A stretch of DNA of 64,000 nt from Siphlonurus alternatus (taxonomy: Eukaryota; Arthropoda; Insecta; Ephemeroptera; Siphlonuridae): contig OX463784.1 in assembly GCA_949825025.1 (NCBI GenBank), positions 6,207,431 to 6,271,430 on the forward strand, read 5' to 3'. Shown here one piece after another: positions 1 to 11,485 of this stretch (position 1 is the stretch's first letter; the number at the start of each line of letters is the position of its first letter). The notes under the pieces are model-generated. The model had not been told where the DNA came from, searched no databases, and saw only the letters and a program-made list of their open reading frames with translations. Both the position numbers and the translations under genes were made by a program.

Positions 1-240
1 TGGTTAACATGTAAACCTTAGCAGCCTCATGATAATTCTGAATTTTTTTTAGAGATAATTCTTAGCACCAAAAAAATTTAGAAAAAATGTCAAAACGATC
101 GCTGGATCTGATTTTTTTTTAATAATAATTTATTAGTTTAGGACTCCAATGGGAAAGCTCTATACTGGACATTTAAAAAATTAATATAAAAAATTTTTAA
201 CGATCAATTGTTTTAAAATTTTCCTTACAATTTTTTGGTA
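1..240. mobile_element. Truncated foldback element, family FB-J
   Basis: The first bases repeat the motif TTAACATGTAAACCTTAGCA found in the complete FB-J copy just downstream. The stretch near position 150 (ATGGGAAAGCTC) matches the reverse complement of that copy's GGGCTTTCCCAT. The element runs off the left edge of the window, so its outer end is not visible. No coding sequence is seen. Confidence 0.55.
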
Positions 241-310
241 TATTTTATTTTTATATTGGAAATTAAAAAAAAAAAAATTAAGCATTTAAAAATTACTAAT
301 TTGTTTTCAA

Positions 311-708
311 TTAAGTTACAGATAACACCGATCAACTGTTCGACGTAGTCCACTTTGATTAACATGTAAACCTTAGCAAATTGACAAAAATTCTGAAATT
401 CTTTTGAGAGGCAGATATTAGTGCCTAAAAGCCGAAGAAAAAATTTCGAAACAATTAAACTAGCCAATTTTTTTATAATTAATTTTTTTAATTTTTAGGA
501 TATAGGGCTTTCCCATTGAGAGACAAACTATATAAAACCTTAATTTAAAAAAATCGGCTAATTAAATTGTTTTGAATCTTTTCCTATGTCTTTTAGGAAT
601 TCTTATCTGCCTCTTAAAAGAATTTCAGACATTCTGTGAATTTGCTAAGGTTTACATGTTAATCAAACGGGACTACGTCGAACAGCTGATCGGTGTTATC
701 TCTACCTT
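311..708. mobile_element. Foldback (palindromic) element, family FB-J
   Basis: Two long inverted arms face each other across an AT-rich centre. The left arm begins near GATAACACCGATCAACTGTT and the right arm ends with its complement, AACAGCTGATCGGTGTTATC. Both arms also carry the AACATGTAAACCTTAGC motif. The element is about 400 bp and has no open frame worth reporting. Further copies lie at the left edge and at 40.1-41.4 kb, where the element is split by another insertion. It is best described as a non-autonomous DNA transposon (MITE). The superfamily is unknown because no clear target duplication is seen. Confidence 0.75.
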
Positions 709-924
709 CATCATTTATGTAATTTTAATTGGAGAGACTTTATAAATTTAATGCTTCGACAATGTCAAAAGAAATGTTGAATGAACTTATTGCTGCAGCA
801 TTCAATTCATTTTCCATGAAACAAATATAGATTTGAATTTCCCTCCCACCATGATACATTGTCCCATGAATTAATGCATATAATTTACGAGTTAAAATAA
901 ATGAAATTGTGGGAATATATAGCA

Positions 925-1590
925 CTAATTGAGCACTTTGTATTCCATTTCATTTTGGAATTCTTGCGGCAAAACTTGCAAGTTTGGGGGGGAGGGGGGT
1001 GCTGCCTTCATGTGTTTGAATTTTATTTGAAAATGAAGATGTTGAGCTGGAGCAAAACTTCTTACGGCACTAATTAGCACTAATCGAGCACTAATTATTG
1101 CACCTAAAATTGAAATTAGTGCTGCAAGTGGGGGGGCTGCCGTGAAGTGAGCCCCCCATTTTTCCAATTTTATTTGAAAATGAAGATGTTGAGCTGGAGC
1201 AAAACTTCTTACGGCACTAATTAGCACTAATCGAGCACTAATTATTGAACCCAAAATTGGAATTAGTGCTGCAAGTGGGGGGGCTGCCGTGAAGTGAGCC
1301 CCCCATTTTTCCGATTTTTTTTGAAAATGAAGATATTGAGCTGAAGCAAAACTTCTTACGGCACTAATTAGCACTAATCTAGCACTAATTATTGAACCCA
1401 AAATTAAAATTAGTGCTGTAAGTGGGGGGGCTGCCGTGAAGTGAGCCCCCCATAATTCAAATTGGATTTGAACATGTGTTTACAGGGGGGCTGATGTTTG
1501 TCTTACGGCACTAATTAGCACTAATTGAGCACCTATTACTTCACTTAAATTTGGAATTAGTGCTGAAAGTGGGGGGGTTCACTTCACGTA
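925..1590. repeat. Minisatellite with a 147-bp unit, about four copies
   Basis: The motif GAAGATGTTGAGCTGGAGC recurs at 1035, 1182 and (diverged) 1329, exactly 147 bp apart. A fourth, more diverged unit follows to about 1590. Each unit has its own inverted pieces: GCACTAATT against AATTAGTGC, and GGGGGGCT against AGCCCCCC. Because 147 is a multiple of three, the minus strand stays open for 158 codons with a 49-residue repeat. The uniform repeat and lack of any flanking exon make that frame a by-product rather than a gene. Confidence 0.8.
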
Positions 1591-2655
1591 CAATATGTAA
1601 AAAATAATTTTACATTACTTTATAACATAAAATCATAAGCTACTGTTTTTGTTGATTATTGCAACAGTTAAAATCAGCAAACTGGAGTTTGCCTAGTTTC
1701 GTATCTTCCCCCATGCAATTGGCTGATTCGGTATCATATGGAATTTATCATATTAAAGTAAAGAAAACTTCTTCTGATACACATTTCAGCATTATAAATG
1801 GCCAAAAACTCTAGATTCTGGTGTTATTTTTATATTTAGAATCGTAGGTTTGTAACATATCGAAATCTGTGTATTAAAAATCGTCAATTTCCCATAAGGT
1901 CTAATGTATAAGCAAAATATATACACATAATCAACAATAAAAAAGAACTGGGGTCAAGTTTTGTTAGTTTACTTTCTGCTAAAATAGGGTTTTGCAAGTC
2001 GTCTATTGGGTTTTAAAAAATATAATTTTACATTTTAACTGAAAATCAATCTAAAAATAGAAATGCATGATATTTTTTTTACTTATAAATGTGATATTAT
2101 AAGAAATTACAAATGTAATTTTCTTTTTGGTAAAATAACAAGGAAATTGCTTTTGCATGTACTTCAATGTACATTATGTTTGAAAATAATAGTAATACGT
2201 AACGCAACTTTTAAGCAATTCTGTGAAGGAAATAGATGAAAATATTTATAAAGTTTCTGATTACTTTTCATTCAAACTAGAGATAGGTACGGAAATAAAT
2301 AAAATTGTTCTGTTTCATACAATCTTTATTTTATATACAAATAATATTTTCGTGTATTTTATAGTGATGTTAAATATACTACGTACACTATTATTGTGCT
2401 TAAATAATAATAAAAATGGAGAGAAAATAATATAATAGCAGAATAGTTGTTTGTATTTTATTATTACGTTGTAATAATAATAGTAATAAGTTTCATAACA
2501 TGCAAGATTATAATTAATTTTTTGTCATTACAAAAATATATGTAAAAAAATTGAGATGAAATTCTTAAAAAAAAAAACAAATTCATTTCATTTTTAAATA
2601 AAAATAATAATTATATTTGAATATTATTTGTCCATATCAATTTATAATTACATTT
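1591..2655. other. AT-rich sequence, no feature seen
   Basis: About 1 kb of AT-rich sequence. A 70-codon plus-strand frame at 2223-2435 has no coding character (lysine, isoleucine and asparagine rich). I see no repeat shared with the rest of the window. Confidence 0.6.
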
Positions 2656-2865
2656 AAAATAGAATAGAAATTTCTTTATTAGGCGATGTTCGGCCTGACA
2701 GCCATTCTTACACATAACCTAAGATACAAATTAATAATATTGCAGACATAAGTTTTACTGTTTACACAACTATTGTCTGAAATAGGCATAATATTAAATT
2801 AAAATCATATTAAAATACACAAAAAAATGCTAATCCTGAGATTATAATATTTCTAAGATTGCTGC
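2656..2865 (-). mobile_element. Probable LINE 3' end fragment
   Basis: Read on the minus strand, this ends in GGCTGTCAGGCCGAACATCG followed by CCTAATAAAG and an A/T-rich tail. That is the form of 3' UTRs in jockey- or L2-like non-LTR retrotransposons. No reverse-transcriptase frame remains. The call rests on overall form only; a single copy is present. Confidence 0.35.
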
Positions 2866-2963
2866 ACAGTTAGTATTTTTTTTTATTTTTTACAAAATAT
2901 AATTTAATCCAATAATAAGCTATTTTATAGAGTATTTGGTAAAAATTTTAGTCTTTTAAGGCT

Positions 2964-3406
2964 TAACCTGAGAAATTTGGACGAAAAATTCGCTACAACA
3001 GATTTTCTTCAAATTAATTTGGTGGACTTACAACAATCGTCAAATTAGCTCTGAATTTTTTCGGAATTTTTTAACCGTTGGTTTAATTATAATTGATTTA
3101 TTTAAATGAGAATTTTGTATCCTTCCAATGTTAAATTTGTTAATTAGCATTGCAAAAAAACTATACAACAGATTCTTTTACTTTTTTTTTTTTACTTAAA
3201 CTTAATTTTTTAGACTATTTTTTTGAATTGTTTTCATATATTTTGAACCGTGGCGATGATCGTTTCCTATATGTGATGAGAAATGTAGCAACGTTCTCAA
3301 GGACTGATGTCACCACCCCCTCCTAAAAAATTATTCGCATTGCAATGCAAACAGTGTTGCCACTATAGCCACGCCTCTTGACCTTGACAGACAAATTCTC
3401 AGGTTA
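2964..3406. mobile_element. MITE-like element with 15-16 bp terminal inverted repeats
   Basis: The ends TAACCTGAGAAATTTG and CAAATTCTCAGGTTA are inverted copies, differing by one base insertion. The roughly 440-bp interior is not palindromic and contains no open frame of note. It includes a locally GC-richer part near 3245-3390. This is a single copy, and no target duplication could be recognised. Confidence 0.5.
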
Positions 3407-3980
3407 TACCTTAATTTAATTGAGTTTGTTTAGTTTCAGATTTAGCATTGGATATTAATAAAAAAAATATATTACTTTCATAGTCTTTCCACGTTGTTTA
3501 TCTATGCTTACTAAATTGTAAATAACATCTACGGTAAAATAATATACTTATATTATTATGCAAATTTTCTTGATCTTGACAAAGACAACGGCAGAACATA
3601 ATTAACAATGAAACCTCAAACTTTATATGACAACAAAAGGAAGCAATAAAACTTCAGCTTGTAAATGTTTCAAAATTTAGTTCTGTATATACGTTGCTTG
3701 GCTTTTTGAAGAACATTATATCATAAACAAGTAGATGAAGTGTTTTTTATTTCAAATTTTACTCTAAAATATTTGACAAAAGTTATAAATAATAAATACA
3801 CAAGAGACTATTTACCATCATAAGATACGTTTTTGAAACTTTTGTCAAAGGAAATTCACTGTGTATTTTGGGAACCAACAAAGGTTACACTTGAATGGGG
3901 GAGATAATACACTGTCAAATTTTATTGTCCTTATAGCTTATTGTAAAATATTTTTATAACTCTCGATTCCTGTCAAATGA
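3407..3980. other. AT-rich sequence, no feature seen
   Basis: No repeat, RNA gene or coding-like segment could be recognised here. Confidence 0.6.
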
Positions 3981-3992
3981 AATATATCGGTA

Positions 3993-4323
3993 ACGGACAA
4001 CATTCATGAAATTTTTTGTTGTATATCTGGATAGAGGACCTCAAGTTATTTATTATCAATATTTTTTGTATTTTTGAACCCTCTAACATCCTTAAAATCG
4101 AGGGGAAAGACGCTGTGACGTCATAGTCATGATGCAACGTCTTTCTCTGTAATGCTTGCATGTTAAGTGATTGCATGACTATGACGTCACAACGTTTTGC
4201 AACATAATTATAAGGGTGCACATGTTAGAGGGTTCAAAAAAATATAAAAATTTATTGACAAAACATAACTCAAGGTCCTCTATCCAAATTTGCAATAGAA
4301 AAAATCATGAAGTTTGTCTGGTA
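3993..4323. mobile_element. Foldback element, family FB-G
   Basis: The outer ends are inverted: GGACAACATTCATGAAAT on the left and ATCATGAAGTTTGTCTG on the right. The inner arms carry CTGTGACGTCATAGTCATG and its complement. The element reads GAGGACCTCAAG on the left and CAAGGTCCTC on the right. It has two TGACGTCA octamers, one per arm. Relatives are at 4.6 kb, 13.6 kb, 35.0 kb and 54.4 kb. No coding capacity. Confidence 0.7.
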
Positions 4324-4624
4324 AAATGAGATATTATATGTGGCTTAATCATTTACCTGATTTTGTTGTTGATTATTAATTATGTAATATTACAAATAAG
4401 TGATGACAATTATTCCTCAATTCATATTAGTGAACAATATAATTATATTGTGGCAATTATAGTAGCATTTTTAGCTCATTTTTAACCCTAAGTTTATAAT
4501 ATACTGTATTTAAAATAACTTTTTAACGTTTTATTAATATTTAATATAGAACACAATAAACAAATAATAAAAATATATTATTATTGTATATTTGGCTACA
4601 GCTAGGATCTAGAGTTATGTATTC

Positions 4625-4930
4625 TCAATTTTTTTATGTTTCTTAACACCCTTATAATGATGTTGCAAATTGCTGTGACGTCATTGTCATGCAAATTTAA
4701 AACACACATAAGGGGCATTCACAAAGCCTTAAGGCCACAATTAAGGCTCAATAATTTAAGACCAGAAATTTTGGGTCTAAAAAACACGTCTAAAATCAAG
4801 TTTTAAATTATCGAGCCTTAAATGTGGCCTTAAGACTTTGTGAATGCCCTTTACAAAGTCTTAAGGAAAGACTTAATATACATGAAGTCACAGCGTTTTG
4901 CAGCAACTATCCAAATATACAAACTTCTTG
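4625..4930. mobile_element. Partial FB-G element carrying a nested FB-2 insertion
   Basis: The left part (ACACCCTTATAAT, GTTGCAAA, CTGTGACGTCA) is the reverse complement of the right half of the FB-G copy at 4.0-4.3 kb. Sequence resembling the opposite arm (AGTCACAGCGTTTTGCAGCA) resumes after the FB-2 insert. The FB-2 element is therefore younger than this FB-G copy. Confidence 0.55.
4711..4850. mobile_element. Foldback MITE, family FB-2 (about 140 bp)
   Basis: A nearly complete palindrome starting AGGGGCATTCACAAAGCC and ending in its complement. The arms carry TTAAGGCCACA and AATAATTTAAGACC around a short centre. Other copies lie at 8.2, 49.1, 53.5 and 62.3 kb. It would form one long hairpin if transcribed and has no coding capacity. 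This copy sits inside an FB-G remnant. Confidence 0.8.
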
Positions 4931-5829
4931 GAATATAAAGAAGTATTCTTTTCACAAAATATTTGTCTTTATCTTGGCAAATGAGACATGGGTACTAAAA
5001 AATATAAATAATGTTGTTTTTATTGATTGTTTTACCATATATTTTTTTTCCAGTGTATAAAAGAAAAGTTGAAGGCTATCTGTAAAACGTTAGCCTCAAT
5101 TTTTCTGATATCAATTTGATTATTATCTCCTTCAAAGTCAATACATCAAAGAAGATAGAGCCATAAAATAGTAAGACAAAAATAATATACTGTTGCACAT
5201 AAAAGAACCTATACTTTTTTTTTAAACTTTTACTATGTAGTAGAAAATTGATTTTTCTTATCTAATCCTTTCTTTATCAGTATGGTAAAATGTTTATTGA
5301 TTTATTATAAAATCAATATTTATAAAATAAATTCTGTTGACTACAGAAATTGTTTTCCTGAAACTTTGAAAGATTAATTTTTCTCTTTTCACATAAATTA
5401 TAATTTAAAATGATAATTGTTTTAATTCCTTATAAACATAAACAAAAGAAAGTTTTACTATGTTTGGTTCGTTCTATACAGTTAAGTTCGTTTCACCACT
5501 GAAACAACTTGATAAATTAGTAAACGAATGAATAAATTGTATACTGTTTTTGGTGCTTTCTCATTTCTTAGTATTAATTCTTTATTTATATAGCCTTCTA
5601 AAAAAATATTTGAAATTTGGAACTCGGATTTATTTGATTATGTAAGTTACTGAATGCCATAACATCCCGATTTTATTATATTAAGATTATTTATTTTATT
5701 TTGGAACTTACTGGAAGTTGTACAATATAAACGTTATCACGTCATAAATTAATTCTTAATAACATAATTATTAAATGCATGAATATAATAAAAGATATTA
5801 CATTGAGTGTACATGCTATAAAACATGGT
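4931..5829. other. AT-rich sequence, no feature seen
   Basis: About 900 bp with no recognised repeat and no coding-like segment. Confidence 0.6.
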
Positions 5830-6163
5830 AATGGACAACATACATGAAAAAAAATTATTGCAGAAATGAATAGAGGGCACCAAATTATGCTACTCTGAAT
5901 TCTTTCAGATTTTTTGAGACCCGGAACTATTTTTAAATAATTATTGAAAATTCTGTAAGTTAAGTTGGCACCCCTGAATATTTAATAAAAAAGATAGGAC
6001 CGAGACGCCTAATGACGCCTCCAGGGGGCGTGGCCGCATTTTCAATAATTATTTAAAAATAGTTCTGGGTCTAAAAAAAATCTGAAAAAATTCAGAGTAG
6101 CATAATTTGGTACCATCTATTCATATCTGCAATAAAAAATTTTCATCATGTAGGTTGTCAATT
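5830..6163. mobile_element. Foldback element, family FB-A (GGACAAC-end type)
   Basis: The left end AATGGACAACATACATGAAA is answered on the right by its slightly diverged complement ending GGTTGTCAATT. Between them are inverted arms with TTGCAGAAATGAATAGAGGG, CTGAATTCTTTCAG and GGAACTATTTTTAAATAATT. The loop is GC-richer (GACGCCTCCAGGGGGCGTGG). Copies with the same ends are at 7.3, 9.7, 33.2 and 50.3 kb. A second set of copies shares the arms but has different outer ends. Confidence 0.8.
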
Positions 6164-6189
6164 AAAAAAAAAAAAAAAAAAAAAAAAAA
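6164..6189. repeat. Poly(A) run
   Basis: A run of 26 A directly after the FB-A right end. It may be a replication-slippage tract. There is no SINE or LINE body next to it. Confidence 0.8.
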
Positions 6190-7290
6190 CTGACATGTAT
6201 TTTGGCTAGTCCAGGCTAAAGATTAAAATTTTATTACAACAGAGTTAATTTTTAATTAAAATTCTTGTTTTTAGCTTTGGTTTGTAAGGGAGAAAGAAAT
6301 GAACAGGAAACTTGATTCCAATTTATTTGCATTGGGTATGCGTATGCTGAATATAACAATAATAAAACTATTTTTGTATCGAGTACGTTTTTGTGCTAAA
6401 CACATTGTCTGAATTCAAGGGGCCACAAAAATCATTTTGTGGGTACTTTAAATTTACCAAAAAGCTTATTTTCAACGTTTAGATATAAGAAAATAGTTCT
6501 TATAATACTTTATTTCCGATTGAGTGTACTTGAGTATTATTAAAATAAAAAAGTACTAGAAATATTATCAATTATTCATAAAACTTAATACTTTTTCTAG
6601 TAGTTATTAAAATTCATAAACATTTTAAAGAACACATCTGTTAGTCTACTTTATATAAAAAATATGAAAAGTAATTTTTATAAGATGTTTTTTACTTATT
6701 TTGTTTTTTTATAAACGAGATCTTTTATAAACGAGTCTTTAACGTGGAGTTCTTTGAGAAGTATTTTCTCTTTGACATTTTCTCTATTGGAGATAAGTTT
6801 TTTTTCTTGAATTGAATATTAAATTTATATTTGAAAACAAGTTTAATACTTGTTTGAATAGCATGTATTGATGTCAAAGACTATGTTGCAATATTATATT
6901 TCTTGCTCTAGATTTACTTTTTATAACCAAAGTACATTAATAAACTACCCAGGGAGGGAGCTGATGCAAAAAGAGCATAAAATATAAAGACACAAAGAAG
7001 TCTATATTATACTCTATAAATTCAATATGAAATATTCTGCGAAGGTTTCTCTTGATATTACATGCAACGCTAAATAATGTATTTTCAAGAGGAATTTGAT
7101 ATATAAAGGAATGAAATAATAATCACATTTTGCAAGAAATATTGGGAGGTTTCTTTAATTTTTGTTTTAGAAATTAATTAAATGCAACCAAGGAGAACTA
7201 AATAGATTAATTCTTGTTTTTTACTAAATTATTAAATTTTGTTACTTATAATTTTTATTCGTGGTTTTCACTCCATGATGACCAAATTAC
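6190..7290. other. AT-rich sequence, no feature seen
   Basis: Apart from a short palindrome around CCACAAAAATCATTTTGTGG near 6422, nothing could be recognised. Confidence 0.6.
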
Positions 7291-7627
7291 AATGGACAAC
7301 ATACATGACATGGAAAAATTTTATTGCAGAAATGAATAGAGGGTACCAAATTATGCTACTCTGAATTTTTTCAGATTTTTTTGAAACCCAGAACTATTTT
7401 TAAATAATTATTGAAAGTGCGGCCACGCCCCCTGGAGGCGCCAATAGGCGTCCAGTTTCTATCCTTTTTATTAAGTATTCATGGGTGCCAACTGAAATTA
7501 CAGGACTTTCAATAATTTTTTAAAAATAGTTCCAGGTCTCAAAAAAATCTGAAAAAATTCAAAGTAGCATAATTTGGTACCCTCCATTCATTTCTGCAAT
7601 AATTTTTTTTTATGTATGTTGTCCATT
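7291..7627. mobile_element. Foldback element FB-A, loop in the opposite orientation
   Basis: Same ends as the 5.8-kb copy (AATGGACAACATACATG and TATGTATGTTGTCCATT). The GC-rich loop is inverted: here it reads GGCCACGCCCCCTGGAGGCG near the left arm. The element is thus inserted in the reverse orientation, or its loop has flipped by recombination between the arms. Confidence 0.8.
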
Positions 7628-7883
7628 ATGTGAAGTACTAATTCAATAATTATTCAAGCAATTTCTTTAATTTAACTTTTTAATCAATTATTTTTTTATT
7701 ATTTAAATTATAATTATTATAAGAATTAACTTTTTTTTAGTTTCTTTGAAATTAGAGATTTTGACTTAATTTCAAACTGATCGTGATTAATTTGTATCTG
7801 ACGAGATTAAATTATTTGTTCAATCGATGAGTAATAAAATAATTGAGGTATATTGTTAATTCTATTTTATTTTATTCTTTATT

Positions 7884-8060
7884 TCATTTTTTATTACATG
7901 ATATTGTACCAGCCAGGGATATAATCTCCCTGTCGGCCGCTACAGAATACATATGGGTTCTTCAAGATTTTAATAAATAAAAATTATAAGTTTAACATAA
8001 ACAATTTGTAAATAAACATAATAATTGATATTTCAGCCATTATATCAGAAACGAAATATA
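7884..8060 (-). mobile_element. Dispersed repeat, probable LINE 3' end
   Basis: About 177 bp nearly identical to 63214-63394. On the minus strand it reads towards GGCCGACAGGGAGA, GGTACAATATCATGTAATAA and an A-rich end. That resembles a non-LTR retrotransposon 3' UTR. Both copies begin at about the same 5' point, which may mean the match is a conserved 3' end with variable 5' truncation or a short repeat unit. Confidence 0.5.
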
Positions 8061-8212
8061 TGAGGTATAATAATATTCATGTCACTGCATTGATAATTCT
8101 TTTTATTTTATTTTTAATACTATTAATTACACACATTTTTTTTGTTGATATGTGATTATGTAATTTGACGTGCTTAATATTGTTATGTATAATCAAAGAG
8201 CAATAATTATTA

Positions 8213-8353
8213 AGGGGCATTCACAAAGCCTTAAGGCCACAAATAAGGCTCAATAATTTAAGACCAAAAATTTTGGGTCTAAAAAACACGCCTAAAATCA
8301 AGCTTTAAATTATCGAGCCTTAAATGTGGCCTTAAGACTTTGTGAATGCCCCT
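8213..8353. mobile_element. Foldback MITE FB-2 with 5-bp target duplication
   Basis: Palindrome AGGGGCATTCACAAAGCC to its complement. It is flanked on both sides by TATTA (8208-8212 and 8354-8358), consistent with a 5-bp target site duplication. A shorter TA duplication also fits. Confidence 0.8.
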
Positions 8354-8491
8354 TATTATGAATTATGAATTAATTTAATAGCCTTAAAATATATACGAAA
8401 TAGATATATATAATTTTATTTTAAATTCTTAATTTTTTATCACAACTTGGCCTAGTACATAAAGCACATTAAACCATAAATAAATAATTTT

Positions 8492-8493
<2 letters not shown>

Positions 8494-8587
<94 letters not shown>
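8494..8587. repeat. (GA)n microsatellite
   Basis: A nearly pure GA dinucleotide array of about 94 bp. Six comparable GA/TC arrays occur elsewhere in the window. Confidence 0.95.
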
Positions 8588-8590
<3 letters not shown>

Positions 8591-8836
8591 GACGAAACAG
8601 GTGATTATATGAACATTGAAAACCTTTCACAAGCTTTTATCCACATTACTAAAATATATCAACAGTACAGGAAGGAAGCTCCGGGCATTTAAACTTTTCT
8701 TATTGTTTTGTAACATTTGCTATACTAACTCTTACAATTGTTTTGATAGGTGCCAATCAATTAGCTTCGCTACAAGAAAAAGGAAACAGATAAAAATATC
8801 TCAAATAATTTTTACTTTCTATAAATATAGCAATTC

Positions 8837-9095
8837 CTAGTTGAAAAATTACGTCTTCAACTCTTCCTTTACACGTCTAAACCTAATCTTTTTACTTCAA
8901 AAACACATCTTATTTCCTCTTCGCTCAAAGTGAGAATGAAATGTAGACAATATTTTTAACATTTTATGATCAAGAAGAGGAAAAAATTATCGTATTTTTT
9001 CTTCTTTTTTTCTAATAAAATGGTGCAAAATAGAAGGGAATTAGACGACATTAAAGTTTAATAGAGAATAAAATATGAAATTTATTTCAAATCAG
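8837..9095 (-). mobile_element. MITE-F, complete copy
   Basis: About 260 bp. The family reads, on its own plus strand, from AGTTGAAATAAATTTCATC through TTTGCACCATTTTAGAGG, CCTCACTTTGAGCGAAGAGG and GATTAGGTTTAGACGTGTAA to GAAGACGTAATTTTTCAACT. The ends are short inverted repeats of ACCC(T/G)AGTTGAAA form. The interior is not palindromic. About twelve copies or fragments are in this window, in both orientations. It is non-coding and its superfamily is unknown. Confidence 0.75.
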
Positions 9096-9738
9096 GATTG
9101 TTTTTATAAAAACCACATTAAGTGTTACCTTCTCTCTATGATTTCTTCAGCTTTATGATCTCATCATTTTATCACTGCAATAAAGTCAACAAATAAAAAT
9201 AAACATAAATTTTTTACATCAGCAATTTATACTCTGGATCGTAATACGATTATAAAATATAACTTTACTGCAAATTGAGAAATATAAAAATAAATAAAAT
9301 CTATAAATTATGGAATAAATTTAATTTATTTGTTACCTTTAAAATACAATAATTTATTTATAATTTGTTATAATTATTTAAATTTGTATTAAATATGCCG
9401 TAAATTCTATTCTGGAAGGAAGAAATTCTTTTGACATCTTGTATGTTATGAGATTTATTATAATATTTATAATGAACAGAAATTGATTGCATTTCCAAAA
9501 TCGTCAATTTTAATGATCCTAATTTCCATGTTTAATGAATTTAAATACCGAAGACTGATAATATTTTATTGGAAATTTTATAATTTCTCTTTCGTTATTT
9601 CTCAACTTCAAAATAATGGAGGAGAGATTTTTTTTTTTACATTGCCAGCAGTAATATTGTAATTTTGAAAAGATGCATGACCATTGACTTATCGAAAAAT
9701 GTTACATAACGTTACAAAATAAATAATCATTGTTCTGA
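9096..9738. other. AT-rich sequence, no feature seen
   Basis: No recognised repeat or coding-like segment. Confidence 0.6.
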
Positions 9739-10059
9739 ATGGACAATTTGCATGACATTTTTTTATTGCAGGAATGGATAGAGGGTGCAAAGTTATGCCA
9801 CTCTGAATTTTTTCAGATTTTCTAGAGACCGGGAACTATTTTTAAAAATATATTGAAAGTCGATTTTATGACGTCACGAGGAGTCTGTCCTTAAGAAAAG
9901 GATAGGCGCTAAACGCCCGTGACGTCATAAAACTGGCTCTCAACAATTTTTTAAAAATAATTCCCGCTCTCAAAGAAATCTGAAAAAATTCAGAAATAGC
10001 ATAATTTTTTACCCTCTTTCCATTTCTGCAATAAAAAAATGTCATGCAAATTGTCCATT
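9739..10059. mobile_element. Foldback element FB-A, TGACGTCA-loop type
   Basis: Ends AATGGACAATTTGCATGACA and its complement, with the family arms (GCAGGAATGGATAGAGGG, CTGAATTTTTTCAG). The loop differs from the 5.8-kb copy: it has two TGACGTCA octamers flanking CCTTAAGAAAAGGATAGGCG. Confidence 0.8.
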
Positions 10060-10507
10060 GTGTTTATTTTGTAAAAAAACGTGTCCAGATGTTCTTTTAT
10101 TAAGTTTATAAACGTAATTGAACTTGTATGATTTGTCTCTTTTGGAACTTTTTTTTTTTATTAAATTTCAATCGTTTGTATACATAAACGCAAACAGTAC
10201 AACAAAAATACAGTGCCCATGCACATAATTCTTCATTGGTAGTTAAATCTACTATTATATTACTTATATCGGAATAAGTACACTCTAAATATACTCCTTA
10301 TTTCGGACAATTGATGCTAAAAAATTAGCTTAATTTTACTTATGAAAGACATATATTAGTCACCTGGTTCAAATTTATTGAAAAACACTCCACATACTAA
10401 AATATATGAGTACCAGTTATAATATCAAGATTTCATTTTAGGATTTAATGTATTTCAAGTTACCTGGGGGTCTTCATGGCACAAGGTCCCTCTTGTAGAG
10501 TAATCTT
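10060..10507. other. AT-rich sequence, nothing certain
   Basis: The last 50 bases are less AT-rich. On the minus strand they read into GACCCCCAG followed by GTAACT, which looks like a splice donor. The frame upstream is cut by the FB-K element, so no exon is called. Confidence 0.4.
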
Positions 10508-10905
10508 GGGGTCTTCAAATAACACAAATTACAACAATCCTAAAATTAAGATAGTCTTACAGTTAGTGTATTCTTCATTGTTGCGCTATAATTGTAAAGG
10601 TGCTTTCACATATTCGAAAATCGCTACGGAAACACGCCGTAGTTACACCGTAGCAAATGTTGTTGATTACGCCGTAGAGATCGCGATCTGCTGCTGCTGC
10701 GGTGTTCTACGGCACGCCATAACAAAATCAAACTCATCTTCTACGGCATTCACATGATTTTCCGCCGCAGCTACCGCAGACAAACAAGAATTATGTGAAA
10801 AGCTTACGGCATTGCTACAGAACTCCGTAGCGATTTTCGAATATGTGAAAGCACCTTTTAAGACAGTCCTTGGCTATAAGTTTAGGTGGAGTTATTTGAA
10901 GACCC
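10508..10905. mobile_element. Foldback element, family FB-K, split by a nested element
   Basis: The outer ends are GGGGTCTTCAAATAACACAA and GTTATTTGAAGACCC. Inner matching pieces include GTTGCGCTA and AGACAGTCCTTGGCTATAAG. The FB-K copy at 40.4 kb runs through GCGCTAAGACAGTC without a break, so the material between here (FB-L) is an insertion. Confidence 0.75.
10595..10860. mobile_element. GC-rich MITE, family FB-L, nested in FB-K
   Basis: Long inverted ends: AAAGGTGCTTTCACATATTC with CGAAAATCGCTACGG, and the complement on the right. The interior carries about ten scattered copies of CTACGGC/GCCGTAG-like motifs in both orientations and is much GC-richer than its surroundings. Such repeated subterminal motifs are typical transposase-binding arrays in hAT-like elements, but no 8-bp duplication is clear. 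The 93-codon frame across it is not a gene. Confidence 0.7.
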
Positions 10906-11485
10906 TGATTCACATGGCATTAAATTTAAGCAATAAACTTTTTTTTTAATATTATAAATATAAATTTGATTTTGAATTCCATAATAATAAAAGAAAATAA
11001 ACAAATTAATTTATAGAAATTCTCTAAACATTAATTTTTGCACGTCATTTTTCCAAAATTCTTATCATTCAAAATATTCCTGAATTGAAAAAAAGACATT
11101 CTGTTTCTTTTCTTCACAAAACTTTCGTCTTCTCTCTACGGTGGTGTCGAGTTGCAAATTGAATTTTAAATTGAATTTATCTTCATTCTTATCAGATTTA
11201 AAGATAATCTTTTTCGTGACGATTCAAGAGATTACTATTTTTTATTTAAATTCATCGATGTTTTCAAATTATTATCTTTTGTATGGAAAAGGTAATATTT
11301 AAGTTATGTAATTTTTATGAAAAAATAAAAAGGCGTTTTTTTTTTCACCCCATCTCACTCTTCCTTTTATTTGATGTATATTATAATATATTTTATGAAG
11401 ATTAAAGAAGGAAAATAAAAAGAGAAATATTATTACAGTTGGAGCAAGGTTATGGTGTTTTTTTGTTGTTGTAATTTTGATCAAC
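10906..11485. other. AT-rich sequence, no feature seen
   Basis: No recognised repeat or coding-like segment. Confidence 0.6.

Noticed and set aside
925..1401. 158-codon repetitive protein on the minus strand
   Set aside because: The frame exists only because the tandem unit is 147 bp, a multiple of three. There are no start, splice or poly(A) signals that suggest a gene.
925..1590. CRISPR-like array
   Set aside because: The units are long, contiguous and without unique spacers. The genome is eukaryotic.
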